From contig NC_135252.1 of NCBI RefSeq assembly GCF_964204865.1, positions 3,224,001 to 3,288,000 on the forward strand: a stretch of 64,000 nt of DNA. Direction: 5' to 3'. The notes beneath the pieces are model-generated. The model did no database searches and was not told the origin of the DNA. It worked only from the letters and a program-made list of their open reading frames with translations. Both the position numbers and the translations under genes were made by a program. Every line of letters starts with the position of its first letter. Position 1 is the first letter of the stretch. The DNA comes from Styela clava (lineage: Eukaryota > Chordata > Ascidiacea > Stolidobranchia > Styelidae). Shown here in pieces: positions 1-11,374 of the stretch.

Positions 1-705
1 ATCTTTATTCTTCTTCGCAATTTATTATATAAATGAATAACCAAATACTGTGAACAGTAAACTATATGATGTTACAGGATACAGGATATAGCTGTAGAAT
101 GTCTGTGTAGTATGTTCTAAAGCTAAACTGATTTATATATATATGCAAAGATGTACGGTACAAACAAATCTGCGAATTCTCACCTATAATGAAATATTAT
201 ACCGGACTGTTCGAGTTTTCGCTGCCATGCCTCATAATAATCTGATATAACGTGGCATCAGTGCTACGTATCAAATAAAATTGATAAGAACTGCCTTAGA
301 TGTTTCACCTGCGAGAGTCGCAATTAAATAAACCACCTCGTTGCTGTCATGACTTCACTGTACGTATATATATAGATCGAAGAAAATGAGTTGGACATAG
401 ATTTCATAAAGTCGTAATCCCGAAATATCAATCAAATGCGTAATGAGCAAACTGTATAACCCTACAATGAATAAAACTAAACTAACTTCCATCCCAGCAC
501 ACGTTTTATTGGTTTCATCTAATGAAGGATGAAGGATAAGAAGATTAATTAGGTTTTTCGTACAATATGCGTATCAGACTAATCTTTCCCAACGTCGTTC
601 ATTAGTGTAAAGTTGTTTGTTTTGATCCAAAGTCAACGTCAGTTCACGCTGGTTAACAGCACCGGAAACGAACAAGATCGCGGACGCAGCAGGTGATTAA
701 CACAT
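1..705. repeat. Diverged copy of the 5' flank of the coiled-coil gene (segmental duplication, left copy)
   Basis: This stretch aligns by eye along its length with 4949-5710, in the same orientation, with many substitutions and small indels. Shared landmarks include a TTTATTATATAAAT block near the left edge, an ACTATATGATGTTAC block and a CCAAAGTCAACGTCAGTTCA block near the right edge. In the right copy this sequence begins about 15 bases upstream of the start codon of the minus-strand gene at 3838-4933. The equivalent start codon of the left copy should therefore lie just outside the window. Whether that second gene is intact cannot be seen. Confidence 0.8.
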
Positions 706-855
706 TTCGCTAATTGATTATATTATATTATTATATTGATGTAATATTGATGAAAAATGTTCTTGATTACAATCTGAATGTGGGTGCTAAAACATATAGG
801 TGCATGTAATAGATGCAAATCTCTGTGGGTGCCAAAACAATGAAACCATTTAAAG

Positions 856-1680
856 CAGTGGTTCTCAAACTTGTAAAAAAAAATTTGCATGATGGTCCTC
901 TTACAATTTTTCTGATGATTTGCGGTCCGCTAAACATTTTAGAATAGCAACACGTTATATCAAGCATTAATTTAGTGCATGTCATTAGTATGATTCAATG
1001 AGTTGGGTGCAATTGCTTGGCTCTCAACACGACACCAGTTTATCTATTTCGGTTTCTTTCAGAGACAGCGCAACTCTTCTACCATGTCTCATTTCCAATA
1101 TGTTTCGGAATTTATTGGGAGTAATACATCAGAGACAGGCACACCAGAAAACAAGCATCAGAGAATTTTTCATGCACTTTTTGTTTTACTTTCCGCAGAA
1201 AACCGCGCGCTTTTTAGAGTTTATATCAAAACTGTTTTCAGCATTTCTTCTTTCGAGACATGTCGCGTGTGCGTGCAACAAGATAGTTTCGAGGTCGCGT
1301 TTTTTACATAATTCAGCAAACAGGCGGAAGTTCAGTGCGTCCACTCGTTATGAAAACTGATTTCTAATCTTACGACTTAGCCTAAATGTCTACAATCTAA
1401 AAAGCAGTGAGACTAATTGACATTTTGCGATCAGGTACACCTGCTTTCTGTGAATAATGATTGACATTTATTCATGGTACCTGTTCATCCTACGTTCACC
1501 AACGTTTATACGCAATAAATTCTCGAAAATTGTGTCATATTTTAGAGAAACATTGTACTAGTATGACATCAAAAGTTTGCTCAGCATTGCGTATGTCACG
1601 GTAAAAAGTCGCTTCGTAGTCCCCCTGAAGTTGCTTTACTGATCCCATAGCGATCGTGGACCCTAATTTGAGAACCAATG
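856..1680. mobile_element. Probable non-autonomous hAT-type element
   Basis: The left end reads CAGTGGTTCTCAAACTTG and the right end is its imperfect inverse, AATTTGAGAACCAATG. CAGTGGTTCTCAA is typical of hAT/Charlie-like terminal repeats. The expected 8-bp target duplication is poor (ATTTAAAG left, ATCTTATA right), so the element is old or one border is misplaced. No transposase-like coding sequence is visible. The open frames at 998-1360 lie inside it and look like chance. Confidence 0.6.
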
Positions 1681-2448
1681 ATCTTATAGAGCAGTATCCC
1701 CAAAACTTTTTTTGGAAAGCGCCCCCTTCGACGACTTTTTGACTAACAAATGCCGTTCCCCCTCCCTGACTAAAGAATAGAACTACCGTAAATTTAATTT
1801 CCTTTTATCACCAGCCTAATGAGACGGATGGGCCTAGTCATCTTAGTCAGAAACAGTCTTATGTTTCTTTGACTATGTCGAATGAGGAATAAATTTTTAC
1901 GCAAACCCGATTTATATTAAACACTGAGTTAAATTTAAAATCGCTTTGCAATGTGACGTTCTGCCTCAAGAATCCCGTGTTCGTAAATATTACAGAATGG
2001 GCCAATTCAATCCATTGAATTTATAGAATATGTCTTCAAGTGAGCGATGTCATTTTTTAACACTACGTTTACAACACCTTCGAGATTCGTATTACAGAAA
2101 GTTCGCGCAGAAATTCAACAACAGTATCAAAATGGTAGTAAAATCAGTCAGTCAGTCACTTGATACGAATATTGAATATGAGAAAGCGTAAAAATAGCAT
2201 TTGAGGGTGAAGAAGTCGCGAAAAACCACTGCTGGTTATCGAGCAGCAACACCCGTCGCGCTGATATAAGGCAGCTCCCCTGTTGACCGCACAAATGTTG
2301 CATCATTTTCATTGATTGCATAATTGGTTGAGTGTTTGTTTTATTTACTGGCTTTATGACTATCGTCAAAAAAACGAAGAAAACATCGACAGTTCCGCTT
2401 CGTGTCCAATAATAAGATGCCAGCTAATATTCTAAATGTTTCACCTGA
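1681..2448. other. Gene-free stretch, short repeat end
   Basis: The only recognisable item is a fragment at about 1689-1770, starting CAGTATCCCCAAAACTTT, that resembles one hAT terminal repeat without a partner. Nothing else supports a gene. Confidence 0.4.
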
Positions 2449-2620
2449 ATTACACAGGGCGACAACGACAGCACTGAGGAGTAAGTCCAGCAGCAATCCT
2501 TAAGCACATATTCATCTCCCACGGGATCCAAACTTGCGAACCACAGAGGGTAATCAGCAATGTCAAACGTTTCCCCAACGCTTGGCACGTTGCGCCATTC
2601 GCCACGGCCCGTACTAACAA
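2449..2620 (-). repeat. Diverged tRNA-derived SINE copy (antisense)
   Basis: Read on the minus strand, this resembles the SINE at 27138-27480. It has an A-box-like region (GGCGCAACGTGCCAAGCGTT), a degraded B-box-like region (GGTTCGCAAGTTTGGATCCC) and the following segment containing GGATTGCTG and CTGGACTT. The similarity is partial and the copy is old. Confidence 0.5.
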
Positions 2621-2858
2621 CTGGTTCCCTCACTTCTTCAACTATATATATATTGTAGGCTATATGTATGCCAAGTAAATTGCATTACCATGACATGCTT
2701 TACATAAATCTAATACGCCTGCATAACTTTTGCAACGCCAAATGTCATCATAACGATCTTTGGTAAAATTCTTCTTCGATTCCTCATCATGTACCACGGC
2801 CTCCAGTCTGGTTACCAGGCCATAGAAGTAATCAGCCATTTATTTATTTCAGTTACGT

Positions 2859-3737
2859 GGACTTGATAGTGGGGGAAGCCGTTACTGACCATCGGCTACG
2901 CCATGGGTCGACAACCTTTGTCGCTCGCGGGCCAAAATCAAGAGTTACACGTCTTGGCGGGCCGCACATATTTTTTGAAGATGAAACAGGGAACAGCGCG
3001 CGAAGACTGCGACAATTCGTGAACTCAACTCGGTCGTCTTATTAATTAAAAGAAAAAAAAATGCAAATGACATTTAATGTGACATTGTCTTGTTGCTGCA
3101 TCACGCTTGATAGCTTTTCATAGGCACGCTGAAAGAAGCCAAGATTGGAACATTTTCTAAATAGGCATCACTAATCCTAGTTCTTTGCTTGTTCTTTACA
3201 ACGTTCATTTTTTGAAAAGAATTGTTCACACACATAAATTCTGTACTTCCAAACATCGAAGTGAATTTTTTCGCATGGTTTGTCAAATTTTGATATAGAT
3301 ATTTTTTAGGAGGATACATTTTTATAAAAATCAAGCACTGGTGCATCTCTCGAATAGTATATGAATTTTATTTCCTCCTTTTGAATATTTTCTGCGCCAT
3401 AGAAACCGCTGCAATCAGCAACTTTTCTGCGTGTTGCCATTTAATTGTAGGATCGTTAAACAAGTAGCTATTCACTAAATTGATAGGTTATAATATAATT
3501 TAGTCTAGACGTGACTCATGATAAATTCTGTTACCTAAAAAATATAATCTATACTCACGAGCGTAGATTATAAAATTAAATCATCGTCAAAACCGCCGTT
3601 TTGTCGCTATAATTCAGTGAAGCGTCGCGGGCCGGATTATTTTACTCCGTGGGCTGGATCTGGCCTGCGGGCGGTAGGTTGCCGACCCCTGGGTTACGCG
3701 AACTACCTTACGGCGGGGAGGAGGCCAGTAATCCTCT
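2859..3737 (-). repeat. tRNA-derived SINE fragment split by a hAT element
   Basis: The two outer pieces (about 2859-2901 and 3692-3737) join into the reverse complement of the tail half of the SINE at 27138-27480. The shared blocks are GAGAGGATTACTGG on one side and the CAGTAACGGCTTCC-like block on the other. The tRNA-like head is missing. The interruption is the 790-bp element described separately. It lies about 100 bases beyond the stop codon of the coiled-coil gene. Confidence 0.75.
2902..3691. mobile_element. Non-autonomous hAT-type element nested in a SINE
   Basis: The left terminus (CATGGGTCGACAACCTTTG, then GCGGGCC) and right terminus (GGCGGTAGGTTGCCGACCCCTG) are imperfect inverted repeats of the CAGGGGTC class. 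The flanking 8-mers are GGCTACGC on the left and GGTTACGC on the right, a target duplication with one mismatch. Subterminal GCGGGCC(G) blocks are shared with the elements at 22481 and 30128. No coding capacity is apparent. Confidence 0.8.
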
Positions 3738-3837
3738 CGCGTGTGATTACCTTGATATAGACTTATACATCGGAACCAAAACTCAAAAGTAACGACGTTT
3801 TGCAACTTTAAATAAAAATTTTTGTAGCATATAAAAA

Positions 3838-4933
3838 TCAAAAACTCTCATTTGAAATATCTGAAACAGTGATTAAAGAACATTCAACTCTTCTCGATCT
3901 ACGGCGTTTTCTGAATTGTTGGACAAATTTGAAGTGTTGTCGAATAATAGTTTTTCTCCAAAGAGAAGTAGAACACATTTTACGAAGTTTAGTGATGTGT
4001 GTACTTTGCTTAGACAGCCATTCATCTGACTCACTCTGTAAATTATGGCTGTTACCTGCAGGTGTGAATGAGCAGCCAACAGATTTGATATTTCGCAACT
4101 TTGAAGCGGCAAATTCCAAGGAAATTTTCTCTGAATGTGCCTTGCCAAAATTGTTTTCTGTTTCTTTCGGGGGTGTGGAGTCATTAATCGGATGATATTT
4201 ATTTAGAGATGCACTTTTCGGCAAATTGTGTCTTTCGAGGAGTTTCTCCAGCCTGCGCGCCAACTCTGCGTCACCGAGAGAAAGAAGTGCTCTTTTATGT
4301 TTCTTTGATATTTCATTAATTTTTACTTGTATGTTTGATAAATCTGAAATTGTTTTTGATAATTCTTCCATCTTCCTGCGGCTGGACATCCCATCTTTTA
4401 GTTTTCTTCGATACTCTTTGATAAGCACTGGTGAGTCCGTATAATTACCAGTGATTACATCCTGTCGAACCCGATTATCTATCACTTCGGAACTGCGTGC
4501 ATCTCCCTGCATTATTCTGACCCTCGAACACTTTTCTTTCATGTCGTCTGAAAGCGATTTGTAATGATAACCATTCTCCGAACTATTTCGTCGATGTTTA
4601 GGAACATACTTTGCAGTCAGTTCTTTTAACCGTTTATCTAGTTCAACTACGTCACCGAAAGCCTGAAAAAGAATCAAAATATGTTTATGTATATTGTATA
4701 CGGTATGCAAAAGCTAATTGGGTAGTACAATTAAAAAATAAAAGAGCCTATATATTATTCTAACACGATACCGTATTTGGGCAATTTTGTATGAATATGC
4801 TCGCCATTTTCTAAATAATTTGAAGGTTTTTTCTGAGATATTTTTTCATTCAAATGAATCTTAAGGAAACGTATTAAAAAAATATACTTACCAAATAACT
4901 AACATCGCTGGTGTGGGTGATTGCAGAAGGCAT
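3838..4933 (-). CDS. Uncharacterised coiled-coil protein, two exons
   Basis: I do not recognise this protein. The model has exon 1 at 4933-4892 (Met and 13 further codons, donor GTAAGT) and exon 2 at 4662-3838 (acceptor TTTTTCAG, ending in TGA), with a phase-0 intron, giving 288 residues. The N-terminal third is charged and helical in character (VVELDKRLKELTAKYVPK). A central stretch around residues 110-180 is rich in Lys, Glu and Leu with heptad-like spacing (KKHKRALLSLGDAELARRLE). Near the C terminus is a very basic run, QFRKRRRSRRVE, that could act as a nuclear signal. There is no signal peptide or membrane segment. The upstream flank is duplicated at 1-705, so a paralogue may exist outside the window. 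The exon structure is convincing; the function is unknown. Confidence 0.7.
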
Positions 4934-4948
4934 TTTTCTGCTATATCT

Positions 4949-5710
4949 CAATATTCTTTCAATTTATTATATAAATAAATAACCAAATACTGTGAAAATC
5001 AAACTATATGATGTTACTAGATATAGTTGTAGTATGTCTATTCTGAAACTAAACTCGCTTATATATACAAACGAACAAGTGCAAAACAAATCTGTGATCT
5101 CTCACTATAATGGAATATTATACAGAACTGCTCTATTTTTCGCTGATATGCTTCATAATATGCTGATATAACGAGACAGCAGCACTGCGTATCAAATGTG
5201 CGAATAAAAAACGATATGAACCGCCTTAGATACTTCATCCGCGATGATCGCTATCAAACACACCAACTCGTAACTGTTGTGACTTCAACGCAAGCACAGC
5301 GAAAAGAGAAGTTTGACGTAGATATTATAAAGTCGTAAACCCGAAATAGCAAATCAAATGCACAATGAAGTCAAACTGCATAATCCTACAATAAAAGAGT
5401 CACAATAAGGTCCTATAAAACGAACTTTACAATGCAGAGCACCTCACGTTTTTATTGGTTTTCTCTAATGACCCACCCGCTTGGTAACACGAGGAACAAA
5501 CGTACCGACATTGAACCGTATATTGATTGGTGAGTCCAGAAGGATAAGTAGATTAATTAGGTCTTTCTCACAATGTACCAGACTAATCTTGCCCAGCGTC
5601 GTTCATTTGTGTAAATTTGTTTGTTTTGTTCCAAAGTCAACGTCAGTTCAAATTAATCAACGGCACCGGAAACGAACAAGATCGCGGCCGCAGCACGTGA
5701 TCAATGTGTC
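4949..5710. repeat. 5' flank of the coiled-coil gene, right copy of the duplication
   Basis: This is the counterpart of 1-705. It starts about 15 bases upstream of the start codon at 4933 on the minus strand, so it should hold that gene's 5' UTR and promoter. The match ends around the CACCGGAAACGAACAAGATCG block, after which the two copies diverge. Confidence 0.8.
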
Positions 5711-6964
5711 TATAATCTTATCCGGTTACTCCTTGTTTGCGAGATTGATTTCAATCACTATATCGATGCCGTACGCTGCGCTATATCGAAACATACCTTC
5801 GAGAAATCTAAACTAAACAGCTTTCATAAATTTGGACAGCGAATAATTTGATCACATTGACCCTTGCATACTTTTTCTGTATGCCTCCTTCATTTCCGCA
5901 TTGTCTCGTCAGTACTTTTTGAAGCGGCCAGCACGAAATTATCCGTGCAAAGCGACGTTTCAATATGTCGACTCCGAAGATGTATTTTTTAAACTAATTG
6001 GGTATAATTCAGTGCTGCGGGTTATAAAGGCGAACAATAATTATTAATTCAAATCCTTTTATACATGAAAGGAAAACAGCTTGTCCGTTAATCAATTTCG
6101 TTACGAAACATTCGCCAGAGCGGCGTTGTTTCAGAACAGCGAAATTGATCAATTTTGAATTGTAATGAGAGAAGGCGATGTTTCTGTATTGCCGCAGGCG
6201 GAAAGTTTGTGAAAACGACGACGAGTGCTTGTATTGTCGCCTATTTACTTAGATAATACATGGTTACATGTCTAGCTCATAGAAAATGGCAATTTAGATA
6301 AGATGCAAATTGCCCAAGATGGATCAGGGCGTGTGTAGTGAGATCATGTTATAATAGCTTAGCAAAGCCCGTTTGTCGTTAGCTCGAAGTATAGGTTTTT
6401 ATTATAACACAAATTGCTCTGCATGTGGTTACAAAAACATACTTTCAAGTCGTACACAAAAGATGTCTAGTTATAACTATTATTTATTTATCAATGTGAG
6501 AGTCAAAGTTGAAGTTGCCAGTGCCATGAGATGTGTGGCTTAAGCACATACGGTATACGAGTTTATTCTTACTGATATGAAAGGAAAATAATTAATGCAG
6601 GCTTGTCTATGGTAATGGGATGGGACAGCACAAATTTGTATTTCCAATGGAACAGTGGTCATGTCATGTCGACTTGAATACGCCAGAGCTATCCTTGGGT
6701 CTTTATACATTTTTACCTTTAAAATGTGTTTTTTACTCTCCCCTTTTCTTCATTTCTATTATATTTTATTTATTTTGTGGTGTGGCACCAGCAAGTTTGT
6801 CCATGTCAATAGGATTTACGGACAAGCCTGACTAAATGTACTGTTTACACGTAAATAAAGTGCAGTATTTGCAAGAAATAAAAATTCCTCTGTATATCGG
6901 ACTACCAGTTAACTAGCCTACATATTATACATATACTATATATTTTGAAAAAGAATTCCTAAAA
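5711..6964. other. Intergenic region between divergent genes
   Basis: This lies between the minus-strand coiled-coil gene and the plus-strand channel subunit, so it should include both 5' regions. I see no convincing exon, transposon terminus or tandem repeat. No promoter element could be assigned with confidence. Confidence 0.4.
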
Positions 6965-9900
6965 ATGCCATATAAACCTGCCAAGCGAAAAACATGCGAA
7001 TTGATTCATTGGACGATAGCTATACTTTTAATTTTATGTGTTCTCGGTGCAATAGCAGCAATTGTGTTTGGAGTATTAGTCGCCAAACCCGGAATAGCAG
7101 CATTGGATTTCAAGGTGAGGCTTTTTTATTCATTCCAATGGGGCAAACCGACGGGGTGGCTATTGGCTCAATCGTAATCACATGGTTATAGAAATAACCA
7201 ACAGGTAACCAGTTCATCGTTCTAAACTAAATGATGGCCGTGATTGTAATATGTTCTATGAATACAGTATATGAATGGTTACTTTTGATAAGCATTGGAT
7301 TATTATATAAATGTTAAAATAATTATGTATAGTTATTATTACTCTGTTACAAATGTAAAGTATAAAAATGATTTTACGCCATATCACTCAACATTGATTC
7401 GAAATAAACAAATGCGGCGTATCAATTTCAAGGTGTTCATCAAGTCACTATTTTATGAATTATCTTATATACAACGAAGATCTAAAATCGAACGAGAAAC
7501 AGACAAAATATAAAAAAAAAAAAACTCACCGCAACTCACTTTTATTCTAGAATCTAGATGAAGTATAAATTGTACAGCTTGTTTATTTGTTCGTTTTATT
7601 TAGAATGCAACGTGCATCGTGAAAAGTTTCGGTTATCGAACAACTATCCCATGTGACTGCAGTGGATTGAGAAGCGACGATCCGTATTGCAGATCTGAAT
7701 ATCCGTGTATTCAAATTATGGTTGGTTACGAACCAAGAAAGGACGTTATACATTTCAATGAATCCGAGGTGAGACGTATTTTTGTTATATAAAGTAGTAT
7801 GTCACTTTTGGACAAATATTGTAGAGCGTGTCAATTACTCCGGCGTACTTCTAAACCATACAATGCTGATACGATACGACGACAATATTTTGTGTGAATG
7901 TGAACCCGATGACTCTGAACCATAAGGATTGATTTATTTCAATACTTCGATAACCCACTTAATTATTTAGTATTACCAGGTTTTATAATCTGCTGTGTAA
8001 AAATGGGATTATTTTTAATGGAATTTCTTCGTCTTATGTCAAACTCTAAACAAAGCCAGACGGGAATCCTATTCCAAGACTTACAACGAGTGGTAGGGTT
8101 CTAAATTATATTAACTCGCTAATGACATTTAAGACGGGTTCGCTGATATCACGACATTCCGAGAACTGGTTCGCACAAACCCGAACGGGCCCCATGAATC
8201 CTATCACTTCTCGCTGCTCCCCTCAGATCATGTAATAAACATTACATAACTGAACAGAATCATCGTTTGCAAATGTTGAATGCACAGTTTTTCGCGTTTT
8301 TATCAGTGATGTCCAAAACGAATCGAATACTCGAATACATTCAAAGTTGGATTGCAGGATTTTGATCACTGTTCTGTTTTCCCGACTGTGCACCGAGGAT
8401 TTCTTGCTACCCTTCGATACCACAACCTTGGACCACCCTGTACTAAATTTTAGGGTTTGGCTTCCTGGATATTCATCTATAATCTTATTCCCAGATTATT
8501 GCTATTTTCATGATTTTCCATGGGAATGGAATCCCTATGGGATACAGGCATAAATTGCATTGGGATGGGACAAAAAAATACGTCCCATATACAAGCCAGG
8601 TTAAATCCACAACATGACTCTACATGTAATTATTTTTTAGACCCGACAATCAATCAAAGGGTTGTAACTCTGTTACAAATATAATTCCTAAACGATCCAG
8701 CATACTTCACGGCTGAAATAAATACCTCTCTCCGCTTCTCTATTCGTTGGGGTTTGCCCTAAGCTCAGTAAAGTGAGCTGGTTTTCCCAGTTTTCACAAT
8801 ACCTTGATTTAAAACCTGATCTCTAACTCTCATGTCTTCCATGTTTACATTCAGAATTTCTTTCAAAACCTTGTAATGATTCGTGAATCAGAAACAGATT
8901 TTTCAGGCATAAAGTCACGGGTATGTTATTATAATTAAATCAGTATTTATTGATTTTGTTTTTGAATAGTATTTTAGCTCAAAGCTTTGATATGTATGAG
9001 TCAAATATCATTTCAATTCCAACGATTACGTTCGACGAAAATTAGTTTGTACCAAAAACGACTTCGTGGAATTAATCTGTTAGATACGATCCAACGTCCA
9101 CTCAGCTTTTCCTATAGGGCCTGTGTAATTTCCACAACTCAGCTTTGGCTGACTATGCTCAAAATGCTTGCTTGCAATGCGAAATTGTTTAGTATAGTTC
9201 ACTGAATAAATGAGACTAAAATATTTAATAAATACTAAGATTTTCTGGTTCTAGTGTTCGTTTCATCATTGTCATCCCGACTTCTCTCAGAACAAATTAC
9301 TTGTAGAAGAATTTCGTAAAAAATACGGAAAACCAAATTCGTATTATCCATGCCAGTACAATGTTAATAACAAAGAGCAGGTAAGTTTGACATTCATATA
9401 TATAATTTCAATAATATGTTTTATCATCTTCGGTGGTTTATAACATTCCAATTTGCCTTTTAAATTAAAATATGCGTAGCAGTGTCAAATTTGTTTCAAA
9501 TCGAAAATTCCAGCCAACTTGAGTATTATACGCACCTTCCCTCATAAAAATGTCACTTGTATCAATTTAAATTATCAAATTGTAAATGTTTATGATCGAC
9601 CCTTTATTTATAAAAGATGGAAGTGTGGATAAGCGAAAATTATTACTTTGAGCTGTGTAGCAAAAGGCCATACTGTCCACACGGCTCACACATAAAAACA
9701 AAATGTCAGCTGATAACTTTGAAACTGCATGGAGACCCCAAAAGCAAACTATTTTGACCAGCCACAACGCTGTATCCCAAGACCATCATGTCACGTACCA
9801 AGCCATATCGTATTATATACAATTGTGCGGTGAGAGCCAATCTACACTTATCTTCTCCAAATAATTGACACATTTTAATTTACATATTTCAGGTTGTAAC

Positions 9901-10291
9901 TTCGCTCAGATTCAAGACAATAGATGTATTATTGTCTCTAATCATTCCTTCTTCAATATTTTTACTTTGTCTTATTATCGTTGTAACAATATGCGTTATA
10001 AGATGTAGACAAACTGCCAAGAGGAAAGCCAAACATCCAGTACCGAATCCATTTGCCGGACCAAGGAACTATATGGGGCGTGACATGCCCGCATTTGAAC
10101 CTGACGAAACTGTAGACAACATGAATAAACTTCCCGACCCATTTGCCCAGATAAACGACATGTTATCAGAAAATGGCGAGGCAAAACAGAGCAACAATGT
10201 TGAAATGGAGAAATCAGAAACGGAAGATAGTGGTGATGTGCAATTGTCAGATATTGTGCCACAAAGAGCACAGATGTCCACTGCTATGTAA
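6965..10291 (+). CDS. BK (calcium-activated potassium) channel beta-type subunit
   Basis: The exons are 6965-7114, 7604-7768, 9255-9380 and 9893-10291. All introns are phase 0 with GT-AG ends, giving 279 residues. The protein has a short basic N terminus, a first membrane segment (about 13-40), an extracellular loop of about 118 residues, a second membrane segment (about 159-183) and a cytosolic tail. The loop has eight cysteines (54, 67, 69, 79, 85, 106, 111, 138). It includes the YPC-x-Q motif at 83-87 and a later CS-x3-C pair, followed by an FRK-containing helix and a second YPC, as in vertebrate KCNMB2-4 loops. Possible N-glycosylation sites are NAT (51) and NES (102). Known family members modulate gating of Slo1 channels in the plasma membrane. 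The related insect TipE family shares this architecture, so the exact orthology is open. The tail of about 96 residues is much longer than usual and carries NPF (199-201) and DPF (229-231). Confidence 0.82.
8418..8441. mobile_element. Single hAT-type terminal repeat (solo fragment)
   Basis: The segment ACAACCTTGGACCACCCTG is almost the same as the right end of the complete element at 10864-11203. A matching left end was not found nearby, so this is a remnant inside intron 2 of the channel gene. Confidence 0.45.
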
Positions 10292-10365
10292 AAACTGTGA
10301 ATTTTCTTATACTATATATTATGTAATGACAGTTTACATAAACCAAATCAATGATTGCACAACGA

Positions 10366-10371
10366 AATAAA
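10366..10371 (+). terminator. Candidate polyadenylation signal of the channel subunit gene
   Basis: AATAAA occurs 75 bases after the stop codon at 10289-10291, in the expected orientation and at a sensible distance. Confidence 0.6.
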
Positions 10372-10863
10372 ATGTTTATTCATAATTGAAGAGTTTGGTT
10401 TGATTTTCGTGACTAATGTCAGTTGGTTATCAAATATTCATTTATAATTATATGAATGAATTGTCGTTACTTGTGCAAGGGATCAATAAGTCACACCGAA
10501 ATCCAATATTGTATCTATAAAGTAACGGTAAACTTCAAAACCAAACCATTACACAAATCGATTAAATTGAGGTGCTGGAATGAATGATTTATTCAACAAT
10601 AAACAATGCCTGTCTTAGTCCATGCACAACCATTTTTTCTACAATTTATCGAATGTACCCCCCCCCCCCCCTCTCAAAAAAAATTCTTAACTCTAAGTGC
10701 CCAAACCACCACATTTCTGCGTACCTCGAAATTTCATCACCGTAAAATTATGATCCTAGAATTGAAAACCGCCGAAAGAAGAACGATCGAGGTGGCATTG
10801 AACTTGTGCAAATATAACTTCCAAATGCAGCTTTCACTAAGATTCATTTTTTTCTATTTAAAC

Positions 10864-11203
10864 CAGGGTGGTCCAAACCCAGGCCCGTGGGACACAGCTT
10901 CATTATCCGTGGCACGTGTCGCATTCGAAGTGTAATCAAAAAATCGCAATCGGTGTTGTCTCGTCATAAAATTAACCAGAAAAACCTTTTGAAATATTGT
11001 TACATCACTAATTTCACTGAATTGACTTAGTGTTATGGCTAGATGAGGCAACTAGCAAAGTTAAATGACAAATACTGATCAATGTGTTTGCACAATAAAA
11101 TTGTTTGTTTTGTATTGCACTGTTTACCTATTCTTGGCACTATTGTGGCCCGCCGCAAAAAAAAGTTGTTGGCCCGCGGAGCCTACAACCTTGGACCATC
11201 TTG
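10864..11203. mobile_element. 340-bp hAT MITE with exact 8-bp target duplication
   Basis: The termini are CAGGGTGGTCCAAACCC (left) and the inverse of the same, ACCTTGGACCATCTTG (right). The 8-mer ATTTAAAC flanks both sides exactly (10856-10863 and 11204-11211). An internal GGCCCGCCGC and GGCCCGCGG region is typical of this hAT group. There is no coding sequence of note. Confidence 0.88.
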
Positions 11204-11374
11204 ATTTAAACAGTAGGTAAAACAGGTAGAATGTTATGATCAGTTTCAAAGAACTAGGCCTCTGATGAGTTCGGACCCCGATAACAAATAAAAAAAAAAA
11301 CACCAGTGCGATTCATATAGTCTTTGAGTTGAGTTTTATACACCTCACTTATACAAAAATCAATTCAACGTAGA

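Noticed and set aside
998-1360. Two overlapping plus-strand open frames of about 100-120 codons
   Set aside because: They lie inside the hAT-type element at 856-1680, have no domain signature, and overlap in different frames.
3869-4195. Plus-strand open frame opposite the coiled-coil gene
   Set aside because: It is the shadow of the minus-strand exon 4662-3838, whose splice sites and second exon are convincing.
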